Assembly (NCBI GenBank): GCA_018136815.1
Contig: CM030942.1
Location: 683,797-747,796, forward strand
Direction of reading: 5' to 3'
Source of the DNA: Isochrysis galbana
Lineage: Eukaryota; Haptophyta; Isochrysidales; Isochrysidaceae
DNA: 64,000 nt
The notes under the pieces are model-generated. The model was given only the letters and a program-made list of their open reading frames with translations. It was not told where the DNA came from and made no database searches. Made by a program: the position numbers and the translations under genes. This document shows positions 20,860-33,120 of the stretch, piece by piece (position 1 is the stretch's first letter; every line of letters begins with the position of its first letter).

Positions 20860-21963
20860 TGTCCGCTCCGTCGTCGCGCTCGCCCTCGCCCAAGCCCGTC
20901 CTCCCGCCTTTCTCTGCTGAGGAGGTGGTCCAGCCCGTCATTGGCCACCCCCCAACTTCCACCGCGCCTCTCGCCGCTTCCCTTCCGTCCCCTCTGTTCC
21001 CATCTGATATCTGAGGTAGTGGTAACCTCGGATCCGTCAAAGCCACAAGGTAGCGGAGGCCATCGCACCCTCGCCGCCCTCGCCACGGCCACAATAGGCC
21101 CCTGCAGCGTCTCCTCCATGCGCCACTCCCACTCTCCCACTCCCATCCTCGCTGCGGCCCCGCCGTCGTCACCAGCTTCAAGCTTCAAGCTGCAGCTTCG
21201 CACGACGCAAGTCCACAGCAATACGGAGGCCCCCCTCCCGATATCTCTCACGCCCGCCCACGGGATCCCCCCCCCCCCGCCTCCCGCTCTCTTTCCCATC
21301 TCGCCCGTCAGTTCTTCCCCATTCTCGTGCTTCCTACTCTCTTGTTTCCCCACTCCCCTTCTCTCTCCTCTCCCCTTCTCTCACCTCTCCCCTTCTCTCT
21401 CCTCTCCCCTTTTCTCACCTCTCCCCTTCTCTCTCCTCTCCCCTTTTCTCGAGGCATCTCTCTCTTCTCTCCCTCTAAGCGCCGCCCCCATCACGGTCGG
21501 GTGCCGCCCCCAACATCATCATCCCCCTCCTCTCTCTCTCTCCCCCCACCCCCCACCCCTCTCCCCCCTCCTCCTCTCCTCCCTTCTCTCACGCCCCCCC
21601 CCCCCCCCCGCAGCGCCCATCACTTCCCTCTTCTTCCGAACTCTCTCTCTCTCTTACCTTTCCACGTTTTCCCCTCCTCCCTCCCGCTCTCTCTCCTCTC
21701 CTACCCCCCTCCCCCCCTCGCCCCCCTTCTCTCTCTATCTTCTTCCCCTTCTTCATCACCGTTCCCCCGCCGCCGCCGCCGCCGCCGCCGACCCTGCAAC
21801 CCAACACGTCAGTTCCCCCCCCGCCTTCCCCCCCCTCTCCCTTCCCCTCTCTCCATCTCCCCCGCTCCGCAGTACAGCGTGTCCACGCCACGCTGCCAGC
21901 ACAGACTCCACCTATCTTCAGACGCCTCACGATGCCCTTCAACCCCGCCCCGTAGGCCCCACA
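20860..21963. other. 5' flank of the PDI gene: C/T-rich tracts with 34-bp tandem repeat
   Basis: Almost entirely pyrimidine from 21330 on, with an approximately 34-bp repeat (ctcacctctccccttctctc...) at 21369-21450 and a (CCG)n run at 21768-21790. The long open frame running through this tract is a composition artefact. A 5'-UTR intron is possible but not demonstrable. Confidence 0.5.
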
Positions 21964-22632
21964 ATGCTGCGCAGCGCTGCTCTGCTCGCGGCCGTCGTCG
22001 GCGCCTCCGCCGGCGCTGTTGACCTCACTCCGGACAACTTTGACAAGCTGGTGCTCCAATCGGGCAAGTCCGCATTTATTAAGTTCCTCGCACCCTGGTG
22101 AGGCCACTGCAAGAAGATGAAGCCCGATTGGGACGCCCTCGGAGACATCTACGAGGACTCCAAGACGGTGCTCATTGGCGATGTTGACTGCACCGCGGCC
22201 GGCAAGCCGCTGTGCGAGAAGTACGGCGTGCGAGGCTACCCCACGATTAAATATTTCAATCCTCCCGACGAGGACGGCGAGGAATACAAGGGAGGCCGAT
22301 CCCTCGACGATCTCAAGAAGTTCGCTGAGAAAGAGCTCGGGCCAGGATGCTCTGTAGACACAATGGAGAACTGCTCTGCGGAGCAGAAGAAAGAGCTCGA
22401 GACGTACATCGCCATGCCTGCGGAACATCGCACCTCTATGCTGGAAGCTCTTAAAAAGGAGCTTGCGGATGCGGAGGCTACGCACGAGGCGCTCCTCAAG
22501 GAGCTCCAGGCGTCCTACAAGGCGTCCATGGAGAAGGTTGAGCAGCTCAAGGAGGCCTCAGCCCCCAAGATCAAGCTACTGAAGGCGGCTTCTCCGCTGC
22601 CGAAGCCAGGCGTGACGAAGGATGAGGTTTAA
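21964..22632 (+). CDS. Protein disulfide isomerase-like selenoprotein (in-frame TGA at active site)
   Basis: A 222-residue ER thiol oxidoreductase if TGA is read as selenocysteine. A signal peptide at about 1-18 (MLRSAALLAAVVGASAGA) is followed by one thioredoxin domain. FIKFLAPW-TGA-GHCKKMKP puts the TGA (22099-22101, codon 46) exactly at the first Cys of the CGHC motif; Cys49 is intact. The reading frame then continues for 176 codons with normal PDI sequence (VDCTAAGKPLCEKYGVRGYPTIKYF, cis-Pro present). A Glu/Lys-rich helical region follows, and the end TKDEV may act as a KDEL-like retrieval signal. Haptophytes are known to have a PDI-like selenoprotein (Emiliania EhSEP2), which fits. A nonsense mutation is the alternative, but the rest shows no decay. 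The ATG was chosen because it begins the signal peptide. Confidence 0.85.
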
Positions 22633-22870
22633 GCCTTTGTTGTGCTAGCTATGGCTTCTCCGTGGCACTCGGGCCCGCCTCTCTCGGCTACCCCCTACCG
22701 CTGAATCTGTATCGTACTTGTGGCTAGTGCACGTGTTTGCAGATGGGTGGTTGCCGTTGCCCATCAATCATGTCGCCTCCTCTGACGCATGCCATGAAGC
22801 TCAGTCCCGACACCCGCATCATTGTGGGAGGGCCTTCGAGCGGATTCTAATGCGCCGTTTGGGTTGACGC

Positions 22871-22945
22871 CGGCACGAAGCCACTGAGGACATACACGAG
22901 AACGAGGGTGTGGTGTGCTGAATGTGATACGAGTGGCCGCCCTGT
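22871..22945 (+). promoter_or_regulatory. Candidate SECIS element in the PDI 3' region
   Basis: About 250 nt after the stop, TGA at 22885-22887 and GA at 22920-22921 could form the non-Watson-Crick core. Between them ACATACAC pairs with GTGTGGTGT (one bulge, one U-G), closing a 10-nt loop that contains AA at 22901-22902, 13 nt after the TGA. The spacing fits a SECIS, but the core lacks the usual A before UGA and the lower helix is weak. Confidence 0.35.
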
Positions 22946-22956
22946 GACCTATCTCT

Positions 22957-22999
22957 GAACTCTTTACTGCCGGGCCGAAGCACCGAAACAGGTGCTTCA
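22957..22999 (+). repeat. Small hairpin repeat (ACTGCCGGG family)
   Basis: TTTACTGCCGGG is followed by an 8-bp perfect hairpin GAAGCACC-GAAACA-GGTGCTTC (22977-22998). The same hairpin recurs at 25989-26007, and the TTACTGCCGG block at 54636 (+) and 55088 (-). Confidence 0.6.
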
Positions 23000-23037
23000 C
23001 CGCAGCTGTTTTGTACGGTGGCTCATGGGGGGCAGGG

Positions 23038-23560
23038 CAACTAACTTTATAGTTAGACGCGATGGAGAGCGCCGGCGCGACTCCCCTCTCTCCCGGGCCC
23101 CCCGCCGAGGGCGGCCCCCCTGCCCTCATGGACCAGTCGCTGGCGAAGCGGCCGCACCCACCCTCAGAGGCCGAGCAGGTGCGTGCGACCCGCGTCGCAC
23201 CACACGGCCCGTGGCCCTGGCCACACCACCCACAGCAGCCATGCTGGCCTCCCCCATGGGAGACAGCAGACTGCAGGCCACAGAGTAACAGCATCATGCG
23301 GACAGGAACGACGCTCCAATGGGCATGCCTTATGGCAGAGGCCCCTCTCACCCTGGCCAGGGCCGCGCCGCCTCGGCGGCGCGGCACACGGCCGGGTGGC
23401 CCTCATGGGCACCACACATTGACAAACTCCAACATCTCATATGCGCATTCACAACTCTGTCCACACAAAGAGAGACTGACAGGCACACGACGCCCAGACA
23501 GCACACACGAACAGCACTCCCTCCGACTCCTCATCACCCCCTACCAGCAACACTGACCTC
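23038..23560 (+). mobile_element. LINE-superfamily 5' fragment (hairpin plus ORF1-like start)
   Basis: Begins CAACTAAC with the 6-bp hairpin CTAACT-TTAT-AGTTAG (23041-23056) and then GACGCGATGGAG. The frame from 23062 starts MESAGAT and runs to ALMDQSLAKRP. It resembles the LINE ORF1 head at 52301 (MERAPPP ... MMDEELTDTPLSPKRPRQ) in order, not in detail. It contains repeat A, copy 2 (23164-23343). The 3' end is undefined. Confidence 0.5.
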
Positions 23561-23793
23561 CCCACCGCCCGCAACCGACTCTCAGGAACCTGACTCGGAA
23601 GAATAAAAAATAATTACAACTGGGAATATCGGCGGCTGCACTGAGCCGCTGGCCGATGCCGCACGCCGACGCAGGTGAAGACGCAGGTGAAGATGTCCCA
23701 GCAGGCCCTGCAGAGACCCCGGCAGAGCCCGGGGGCGGGCGGGCGGGTCATCTGAGCGCCCCGGCTTGCATTAATGGTCATGTCTCGGGCCTA

Positions 23794-24040
23794 GGCTCCT
23801 TCAGACGGCGAAGGGGTAGCGTTGCGCACTCCCGGGGGCTTGCTGGAGTGCTGCAGCGGCAAACTGCGAGGATGCTGCTGAGGCCGTAGAGGTCGCCAGT
23901 CGAGCGCCCGAAGTCAGTGGTGTCGCAGATTTGGCAACCAGTGGTGAGTCAGGCGCTCTCCGGCTGGCTCCTTCAGAAGGCGAAGGCTTAGCGTCACGCA
24001 TTCCCAGTGTTGCGGGAGTGGTGCAGCTTGCGAGAGTGCT
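23794..24040. repeat. Diverged direct duplication of about 75 bp
   Basis: GGCTCCTTCAGACGGCGAAG at 23794 and GGCTCCTTCAGAAGGCGAAG at 23966 begin two copies that stay alignable for about 75 bp. An Ala/Ser/Pro-rich open frame on the minus strand crosses both, but I cannot assign it. Confidence 0.6.
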
Positions 24041-26690
24041 AGTTGGAGTGAAGGAGTGTGCGTGCAGTGCAGGTGCCTGCTTATTTTTTCCGATAACATG
24101 GGTGGTGTGCCCCACCACTTGATCAATTTTGGCTCTCAACTTGCAATCCCACGCGAGCACGATCAACAGCCACCTTGGCGAGCTACTGGCCGCCCAGCGC
24201 GCCCCGTTCACCGTGTCTTCACCTGCACCTGCAGTTCCTGCACTCTCACCTTCACCTGCACCTTCACTGAAGAAAAAACTTCGGACCAGCACCTTCCCAG
24301 TTGGAAAATTTTTTTATTGAAGGTGAAGACCAGAAAACGGATTCAGACGCCACATTCGAATTGTCGTTCCACCAAACGGGCGCCTAGTTGGGCTGTCAGT
24401 CCGTAAGCTTACGATGGTTTTGAGCTTACACTTACTTACATCAGTACTTACATCAGTACTAATATCAGCTTACACCTCTATTACAACTTCTAGTATCGCT
24501 ATTATTATACTTAAACTTACTGGGGGGTGTTCAGCGTGCAGCGCGTGGCGCGCGCGCAAAGGGGAGGGCAGCGCAAACAAACAGAGAGCACGAGTTGGCA
24601 GGTGCATGTGAAGAGGCCAAGAGGCCAAGGTGGTGGTGGGTGGGCAGCTGGGCAGCTAGCAGGAGAGATAGCGGATAAAGGTACCTAGCTTTATAGGACG
24701 GGTCCTATAATGTAGGACGCACTTCAGTACTTCAGAAAGGGGGTATATTCGCCTACTTTTGAGCCCACCTTCGGGTTCCAGCCATATCATGATATTTGTG
24801 ATGGGGCATTTGCAGCATAGGTCACAATTCGCTCGATAAATAGTATTTTAAAACACTTTTACGAATCTACTGCTCAACGAGCGTTTTTCGTCCTACGAAT
24901 GGATACCACGAGTGGAACGCAAACCCGGACCCCAGAGCCCGCGCCCCTTGCATGGCCTAGCAGGATTGCCCGTGCGGACCGACGGAGGCAAAAATTGCGG
25001 GGTGATTCGACGCCCAAATCGCCCCCCAGTCCTACAAACGACCAGCCGCTCTGGCGCTCGTGCGCGTCCAAAGGGATCTGGCATTCATGGCCCCCCCGGC
25101 CAGATGTGCGCGCGCGGACCGCCCCTTTCGCGCCTGGCCGATGCCCTCATACCCCCAGGCCATCGGAGGGATGGGATTGGTGAAGTATGGACGCGAGCCG
25201 CGCCGCCCACAGCCGGGAGCGTGCCGCGTGAGCCCAGCCATCGGCCGTGCGCGGGGGTGAAATCGGGCCTGGGGCCGCGAATTCGCGCCCGCACCTCGGG
25301 ATTATGGCTGCAATGGGGGCTCCCATGCAGGCCCCGGCCACAACTCCCATGGTTGGAAGTTTCTCCAACCAGGGCGCCCACGACAGCACTGGGAGTGACG
25401 GGGGGAGGGGGGCTGCACGACGCCATGGCGGCGCCGCACAGGCCTTCGGTCCTCTCGCGTAAACCCTAGTAACAACTGGGGGAGTCTTACATAAAAATGT
25501 TTTACTCGTAGAAATTGTTTTATTTTTATTTTGTTTTTCGTCATTTCTCGCTATGTAGAGCCACATTATCCTCACCAATGGTCATAGTTCTGACAGCCCC
25601 TTGGCCGCACGACCCCCTGCGACCATCTAGACGGCAGATAAGCCATGTGACCAACACTAGACGTTCATTAAACTCATACTGCTTGCCTTAGACCCCACGG
25701 TTCGACACAGGTCAGGACACATTGGACACATGCACGTAGAACACTAACTCACTCACAACTCTCGCACTATACATGGCAGTCTCAGGGGCTGCAAAGGCTG
25801 GCGACCGGAAGTCGCGCGCAACCTCCAACCGGCACATCGGCGCTGCCTCTGCGACGCAGAGGCGGCCAAACGCAAGGCACGCACCGAAGCGTGGAAGCTC
25901 GCACCTCGTCCCAAGTCGGTGCGCGAGGCACTCGGCAAAGATGCACCTTCCTTTTTTCACTTTTCCACGTCGAATTTGTAATACAGCGAAGCACCGAAAC
26001 AGGTGCTACCGACTTTCGCCTATTTTCGTGAAGAACCCTGCCTACTGCCTAGATCATCATCCTCACTGTGGCAAGAAAAGGGGGTGTGCCAGCCACCGCC
26101 CCTCAAAAACAAAGCCTAGGCCCCTCCTCTGGCTATGGCGATCTGGCCCGCAGCCTCTCCTCCGCTCCCGACTGTCAACTGCAAAAGGAGGGCTTGTGAT
26201 GTAGAGAATTGTTGAGGCATGGGAAGGGGCCCTCCAAGGGTCCAAGGGCGACCGTGCTCAAGGAGGACTGAGCACAGGGAGCACTGGGGCTGGAGGGAGG
26301 CATGGCACCGGCGGGGACACCGCTCGCACGAGCATGGGGCGATGGCCGTCGAGAGAGCTCGCCCAGAGCCCCTGGGAGTTGGGAGTGCGGCCATGGGCGC
26401 GACTCTCGGGAACTCTGGGACAAGAGAAAACGCGGGAAACACACGGGGGGCGCGCGCAAGGAAAGAAAGGGGGCGTACACATGAGAACACAAGGGAGGGG
26501 GATCGAGAGCGATCACCCCTATCCTAACACACGGGGCGATGGACGAAGGAGATCGAGATCGGAGGATCCCGACCGGACGGAGGGGGTGCACGCCCGAAGA
26601 GCAAAAGGGGGGAAAACAAAACACACGAAGGGAGGAAGAGCAAAGGAGAGAGGCTCCCTCGGGAGAAACCTAAGGGCGGCTCTCCCCCTA
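24041..26690. other. Repeat-poor intergenic stretch without recognisable genes
   Basis: 24210-24300 is a CACCTGCA-rich simple region. 24430-24470 has a doubled ACATCAGTACT motif. The GAAGCACC hairpin recurs at 25989-26007. Frames in 24.9-26.7 kb are GC-biased and resemble nothing known. Confidence 0.4.
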
Positions 26691-26696
26691 ACCACA

Positions 26697-26763
26697 ACAA
26701 CTATGGACATTTGATGGCTCCATTTGAGCGATGTCCCATTATTGACGGAACGACACCTTTTGC
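26697..26763 (-). repeat. Dispersed repeat B, copy 1
   Basis: The minus strand (AGGTGTCGTTCCGTCAAT ... GGAGCCATCAAATGTCCATAG) matches the plus strand of 36419-36482 over about 62 bp with few differences. A 23-bp portion recurs at the start of the aldolase gene (45602-45625). 26764-27719, between it and the glutamate synthase, holds a G-run (26927-26942) and a 19-bp doublet (ccgcaccgtagatggctc) at 27247-27285, with no assignable gene. Confidence 0.7.
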
Positions 26764-27719
26764 CCATTACAGATGGTGCCCGCTCCGCACCCCCTAGTGA
26801 GTGTGAGTGACCGGGCTAACCTTTACCTTTGAAGATCGTATGGGCGATTGAAATGAGAAGCGAGACTGAGTGAGAGGGGCGAGGGTGAGGGAACTGGAGG
26901 GGCTCGCAATAGAAGAACACGCCGGGGCGGGGGGGGGGGGGGGGTCGAGGGGCTGGACTAAGGATCAAGGAGAGCCGCGGTGGCGGGAGCAAACGTGCGG
27001 GGCCGTGGGGCGGGAGGGGGGGAAGCCGTCCAAAAAACGAAAATGGCCGTGTCATGTGTCGTGTGAATGTCGTGCTTTCCTCGCCCTCTTTACACACAAC
27101 TGCTTAGGTGCGCGCCCTTAAGCAAATTGTAGCAGCCCTTGGCTCAAGAAGACTCACAAATCTGAACATTGAAATGGCTTCTAAGAAGGCACAACAGCAC
27201 AAGCTATTCATGTTCGACAGCACTACTTCAAAGAACACCCTCTGCCCGCACCGTAGATGGCTCCCGCACCGTAGATGGCTCCCTCGTCACCAAGGAAGTA
27301 AGACAGCAACGTCGCATAAAGGAAGGGATACTTTCTACGTTGTACTCCACGGAAGACCCCAGTCTCGGCGTAGAACAATCAGCGGTCGTCATGCCGCGCA
27401 ACGGTGTCTTATGTGTCGATTTGCTTGGATATAAAAGCGCTGGGTTGAGTTGGTACCGCATACGGAAATGTACACCCTCGATGGCAGCCGCAAGCTTTGG
27501 GCTCTCATAGTCCAACTATGAAAGGGCTAGGATCGAGCATGCGACGGCGCTGGTCTTGCATACGACATCTCTGCCGCCGCTTCCAACGACAGCGGCTAGC
27601 CCGACAAAGTGGTCGCGGTCAGAAGCGACCGCCGCAGGCCGTCTCTCGCTACGCAACCCAGAGCCCAGCTACCATGTGCGCATGGGGTTGCACACACAAT
27701 TGGGCAGGAGACCATCTGC

Positions 27720-30700
27720 TCAACCGCTTGCCGCGGCAGGCTGTTGTTCGGCCTCGCGCGCTGCGCGCTCGAGAAGCACGCGCTTGTAGTCGTGCGGGAA
27801 AACCTTGACAAATTGGTCGCGCGCGGTGGACCAGTCGGCGAGGATGCGCTCGGCAACAGTGGAACCCGTGTGCGCCACATGCTCCTCGAGATATCCGCGA
27901 AGTTCCGCCTCATCATCAGGCGTCTCAACCTTTTCGAGGGCGACCATCTCCATGTTGCACCGAGAGGCGAAGGTGGAATCGGGGTCGTACATATAAGCTA
28001 TGCCACCCGACATGCCCGCGCCGAAGTTGATGCCGGTTTCGCCCAGGCAGACGACACGGCCTGTGATGCACACGATAGAAATGGGGTGAGCGTAATCAGC
28101 AAGGCGAGTAACCAACCAAGTGAAATCTTGGACCACAAAAGGTCCACGCTCAGTGGGGGCATGAACTCTTGATGGCAAAGTGCTCACCTCCAGTCATGTA
28201 TTCACACCCATGGTCACCGATGCCCTCGACAACGGCGAGAGCGCCCGAATTCCGCACGCAAAAACGCTCACCCGCCTTGCCGCGGAAGAACGCGGAGCCA
28301 GAAGTGGCCCCATAGCAGGCGACGTTGCCGACGATGACATTGTCCTCGGGCACGAACCCGCCTTGCATCAACTCGGGGCCGGGGTACACCACAATCTGGC
28401 CACCCGAGAGGCCCTTGCCGCAGCCGTCGTTGGCGTCGCCCTGGACCTCGAATCGAATGCCGCTGGCGAGAGAGAAGCCGAAGGACTGGCCCGTGTGACC
28501 GCGCATGAGTACATTGATAGTGCCATAAGGGAGGCCCTCGCCGCCGTAGCGCTTAGACACCTCATTGGACAACATGGCGCCGACAGCGCGGTTAAGATTG
28601 TTCAGCGGCTTCTCCAACGAGACCTTCGCGCCAGATGTGAGCGCGGCGGCGGCCTCTTCGATCAGCTCGTGGTCAAGGATGGAGTCGAGCCCGGTCGCGT
28701 CTTTGGAAAAGTGGTCTTGACCCATGATGTTGACTTGCGGCTCGCCTGGTGCTAGAGCCGCCGCGGGAGTGAGGATTGGAGCTAGATCGAGCTTCGACGT
28801 CTTCTCGTTTAGTGCATCGGGGTCAACACGCAGCATGTCGGCGCGGCCGACCATCTCGGACAGCGAGCGGAAGCCCATCTGCGCCATGTAGCCGCGGACC
28901 TCTTCGGCGAGAAGGAAGAAGAAGTTCACGACATGTTCGGGCTTGCCAGCGAACTTGGCACGCAGCTCGGGGTCCTGGGTGGCAATGCCCACGGGGCACG
29001 TGTTCAGGTGGCACTTCCGCATCATGATACAGCCAAGCGCGATGAGCGGCGACGTGGCGAAGCCGAACTCCTCCGCGCCGAGGAGGGCCGCAATGGCAAC
29101 GTCCTTGCCCGACTTGAGCTGGCCATCGGATTGCAGGACGATGCGTGAACGCAGGCGATTGAGCACGAGAGTTTGGTGGGCCTCGGCAAGGCCAAGCTCC
29201 CATGGCAAGCCAGCATGCTTGATGCCGGTCCAAGCGGCAGCGCCGGTACCACCGTCTCCGCCCGAGATGACAATGTGATCTGCCTTAGCCTTGGCTACGC
29301 CGGCGGCGACAACACCCACACCAACCTCGGACACAAGCTTAACGGATACTCGCGCAGCGCGATTGGCCGACTTGAGGTCGTGGATGAGTTGCGCCAGGTC
29401 CTCGATCGAATAGATGTCGTGATGAGGTGGCGGCGAAATGAGGCCGACACCAGGTGTGGTGCCCCGCGTCTTGGCTATGAGCTCGGTCACCTTGTACCCG
29501 GGCAGCTCGCCGCCCTCGCCGGGCTTAGCGCCCTGCGCCATCTTGATCTGGATTTCGTCGGAGTTTGTCAGGTATTCGGAGGTGACACCGAAACGGCCGG
29601 AGGCGACTTGCTTGATCGAAGAGCGCCGGTTGTCTTGGAACCGAAGGGGGTCCTCACCACCCTCACCGGTATTCGATTTGCCGCCGAGCGTGTTCATCGC
29701 AATGGCGAGCGCCTCATGTGTCTCGCTCGAGATAGAGCCGAGGGACATCGCACCTGTGCAGAAGCGGCGCACTATCTCCTTTGCTGGCTCAACCTCATCA
29801 ATCGGAATGCCCGGGACGTCAGAGCGGAAGGTGAGCATCCCACGAATCGAAGTGTTGCGAGCTGCCTCAATCTGGAGAGCCGTAGTGAGGGGGGCGGGGG
29901 GAGGGAGGAGGGAGCATTAGCGGGGGCATGAGCAATATGCGCCTATTTGTGCGTACTCATGGGCCACCCGGCTGGCTGAGGGCGCGAAGCGCAAGGGCGC
30001 GACGCGCCTGTGTCGCAACGTAAGATTCGTACATCTTGACCGAGTTGGTCCGTGTGGCAACCTGGAGCTCTGCCATGCCCTGCGGCGTGTTGTAGTGCGC
30101 CTCGCCGCCCGCACGGAAGTGATAGTCACCGGGATTGGGGAGAGCGACGTCTTCCGCGGAGCCCATTGTGGGCCATGCATGGGCGTGCATCCTCAGCGCG
30201 TCGTTCTGGAGCAGCGCAAAGTCGGCGCCAGCAATGCGTGAAGCAGTCCCCTTGAAGCATGTCTCCATTACTTCAGGGCCGAGGCCGACGGCCTCGAAAA
30301 TTTGTGCGCCTCGGTACGACTGCACCGTGCAGATACCGATCTTCGACATTACTTTGAGGATGGCTTTGCCAGCCGCCTTGCGGTACGTGGCCATCATTGA
30401 GTCGGCCGTCGAGGTGGCATCACCATGGAACGCAGAGACAGCGGCATATGCCCCGTACGGGCAAATGCCATCCGCACCGAAACCGAGGAGGGTGCAGAAG
30501 TCGTGCGGCTCCTTGGCATCGCCAGAATCGACGAGCAGGCCGGTCATAGCGCGTGCCTTCGCCGAGACGAGGCGTTGATGGACGGCGCCCGTGGCAAGGA
30601 GTGATGGAATGGGCACGCGGTCGGGACCCGCAGCGCGATGCGAGAGCACCAATAGCGGTGCCCCACCCTGAAGCACGGCGGCCTCGGCCTTGGCGGACAG

Positions 30701-33120
30701 GTCAAAGATGGCGTCGCGCATGGCGTTGGGCGACTCCTTGGCCGCGGCCAGTGGGAAAGTTGCATCGAGCGTCGTGGCAGTCCATCCCTTGTGCGTCGAC
30801 GTCTGCAGTGCTGCCATTTCCGTGAGAGAGAGCACTGGGTGCGGCAGGATCAGCCGGCGTGCGTGTGCCTCAGTAGCAGCGAGCAAGTTCTGCTCCGGAC
30901 CCACGGGGCATTGCAACGACATGACGACCTCTTCGCGGATTGGATCAATGGGCGGGTTGGTCACCTGTTCACAGGAAACGGGCACCGTCAATCGGTGGTG
31001 ATTGTGGGCGCCATGCCGGTATGGTGGGGCGCAAGGACGGCGATTCAGATGCGAATCGTCGACACGCACCTGGGCGAAGAGCTGCTTGAAGTAGTGTGAT
31101 GGCATCCTCGGCTGGAGAGAAAGAGCCGCAAGGGGCGTGTCGACGCCCATCGACCCGAGAGCCTCCTTGCCCTTGGCCATGGCTGCAACCAAGATATCCG
31201 AGCTCTCCTTGGTGAAGCCATGCATGGAGAGCGTGGAGTTGAGTGTCTCTCGTGCCGGGTGTGCGGCAGCTGCCGCGCCTGCATCCGCTACCCATTCGTC
31301 AAGCAAGAGCGGCTGTTCGGCCATCCACTTCTCATAGGGCCGCTCAGCAGCCATGCGCTCCTTCAGCTCACCATCTGGCACGATGCGCTGCTCCTGGAAG
31401 TCGATCAGGAACATCCGGCCAGGCTCAAGACGCGCTTTTGTCTTGACGATCGCCTCATCGAGGTAGTCGAGGACTCCCACCTTGGCATGGGTGCGGGATT
31501 TGAAGGGTGAGAGGCCCGTTTAGCCTATAGGATGGTGCGAATGCTGCGAGCACATGCGGCAGAGTCCAAGGTGAAGGGCTGTGCGCTCGGGGGAGGCTGG
31601 AAGGGGAGGGGACGAGATAGAGCTCACCTCTGACGAGAGGAGTACGCGGTCGTCGTGAGTCACATAGTAGCGGGAGGGCCGTAGGCCGTTGCGATCGAGG
31701 CAGGCGCCGACGTAGCGCCCATCGGTAAATGACATCATCGCGGGTCCATCCCATGGCTCCATGAGGTTAGCATTGTACGCGTAGAAAGCCTTCCGTGCCG
31801 GTGAGCCAGGCTTGCCTTGCCATGCCTCAGGGACCATCATCATAACGGCCTCGTGCAAGGGGCGCTCACCGGCGCGCAGCAGGAGTTCGGCAACAGAGTC
31901 AAAGTTGCCCGAGTCCGAAAGGTCATCGGAGCAGATTGGGCCAAGCTCTGCCAAAGCCTCACCAAAGTACGGTGACTGGAGCAGCGCCTCTCGCGAGCGC
32001 ATCATGTTCTTATTTCCCCGGAGCGTGTTGATCTCGCCGTTGTGGCAGAGTGAACGGAAGGGTTGCGCACGAGGCCATGATGGGAAGGTGTTGGTCGAGA
32101 AGCGCGAGTGGACGAGAGCCAGGTGTGACTCAAAACTGGGCTGTTGCAGGTCCTTGTAGTAGCCCCAGACTTGCTCCGGGGTGAGCTGGCCCTTGTACAC
32201 GATGGTCGAAGTGTTCAGCGACGAGACGTAGAAGTCTGCGTACATGTCGCCCCCCTCCGCGATTTCGTTGGCAGCGACCCGGCGCAGCCGGTACAGCTCC
32301 CTGTCGAGTGCGCCCTCAGGCAGCGTCCTTCCCGGCGCCAGTCCTACGACCAGCATCTCGTGGTGTGGCTCGGACTCTAAAGATGTCGGCCCGAGGGCGG
32401 AGTTGTCGACTGGCAGTGGACGCCATCCGACGAGGCTGAGGCCCAGCCTTTCAATGTGCTTCTCGACCACAGCCTTGCATCTGGCAATGGCGGTCGAGTC
32501 CCGCGGAAAGAAGACGTTGCCGGCGCCATACTGGCCCAGCGGGGGCAGCTTCACTCCAACCTCAGTCTCCATTGCACCCGAGAGGAAGGTGTGGGGCATG
32601 CCAGTCAGCATGCCCGCGCCATCTCCAGAGCTTGGCTCGCATCCACAACCGCCCCGATGTGCCATGCGCACGAGCATGGTGTTGGCGTCGCGCACGATCT
32701 CATGGCTCGCCTGCGATCGGGTCAAGGAAGGGCGGGTATGAACGGGCGAGAAGGATCACGCCGCATGTGCGACAGACGAGCCGTGCCCAAGCCGCACAGG
32801 CTGCGCACACATGCGACGATGACCAGGACAGGCCCCACCATGTCGCAGCATCGTTGCGCACCACACCTCCTCGCCAAAGCGAGCGCGTGGCACGAGCGTG
32901 GGAGAGCAGGAGAAGCGTTGCGGCGTAAGCTCGCCGCTTGCTCTGGCCGTGCGCCCACCTGTCCCTTGAGGTGTGCGACCATGCCCACGCCACACGAGTC
33001 CTTCTCGAGCGCCGGGTCGTACAGCCCCTGGCGTGGAGGGAAGGAGCGGCGCGGCGCGGTGGAGACGAGGCGGACGCGGATGCCCGCACAGAGCCCGTGC
33101 AGCCGGCCGCGGGCGCGCAT
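27720..33120 (-). CDS. Glutamate synthase large subunit (GltB/ferredoxin-GOGAT type)
   Basis: Transfers the glutamine amide to 2-oxoglutarate, giving two glutamates. Six exons on the minus strand (33120-32959, 32710-31628, 31480-31070, 30964-30008, 29871-28188, 28060-27720) give about 1545 residues, the normal length. The class II amidotransferase nucleophile is in [10 protein letters not shown] (Cys43), after an Arg-rich head that may target an organelle. The FMN/synthase half shows [33 protein letters not shown] and the 3Fe-4S cysteines in [21 protein letters not shown]-type alpha-subunit repeat ends with [17 protein letters not shown]. No NADH beta-subunit domain is fused. Whether the donor is ferredoxin or NAD(P)H is not settled by reading alone. 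Four introns are GT-AG; intron 3 is 105 nt, in phase and stop-free. Intron 4 (30007-29872) seems to start with GC (CAG|GCGCGT). Confidence 0.93.

Noticed and set aside
20941-21963. Long N-terminal extension of the PDI frame
   Set aside because: Pure C/T-tract translation (Ser/Pro/Leu). A clean signal peptide begins at 21964.
22793-22850. Alternative SECIS at CATGAAGCTC...GAGCGGA
   Set aside because: Only four pairs next to the core and no AA in the apical loop; weaker than the 22885 candidate.
27096-27515. Possible small gene downstream of glutamate synthase
   Set aside because: Both strands have open frames, but they include a tandem doublet and no recognisable protein features.
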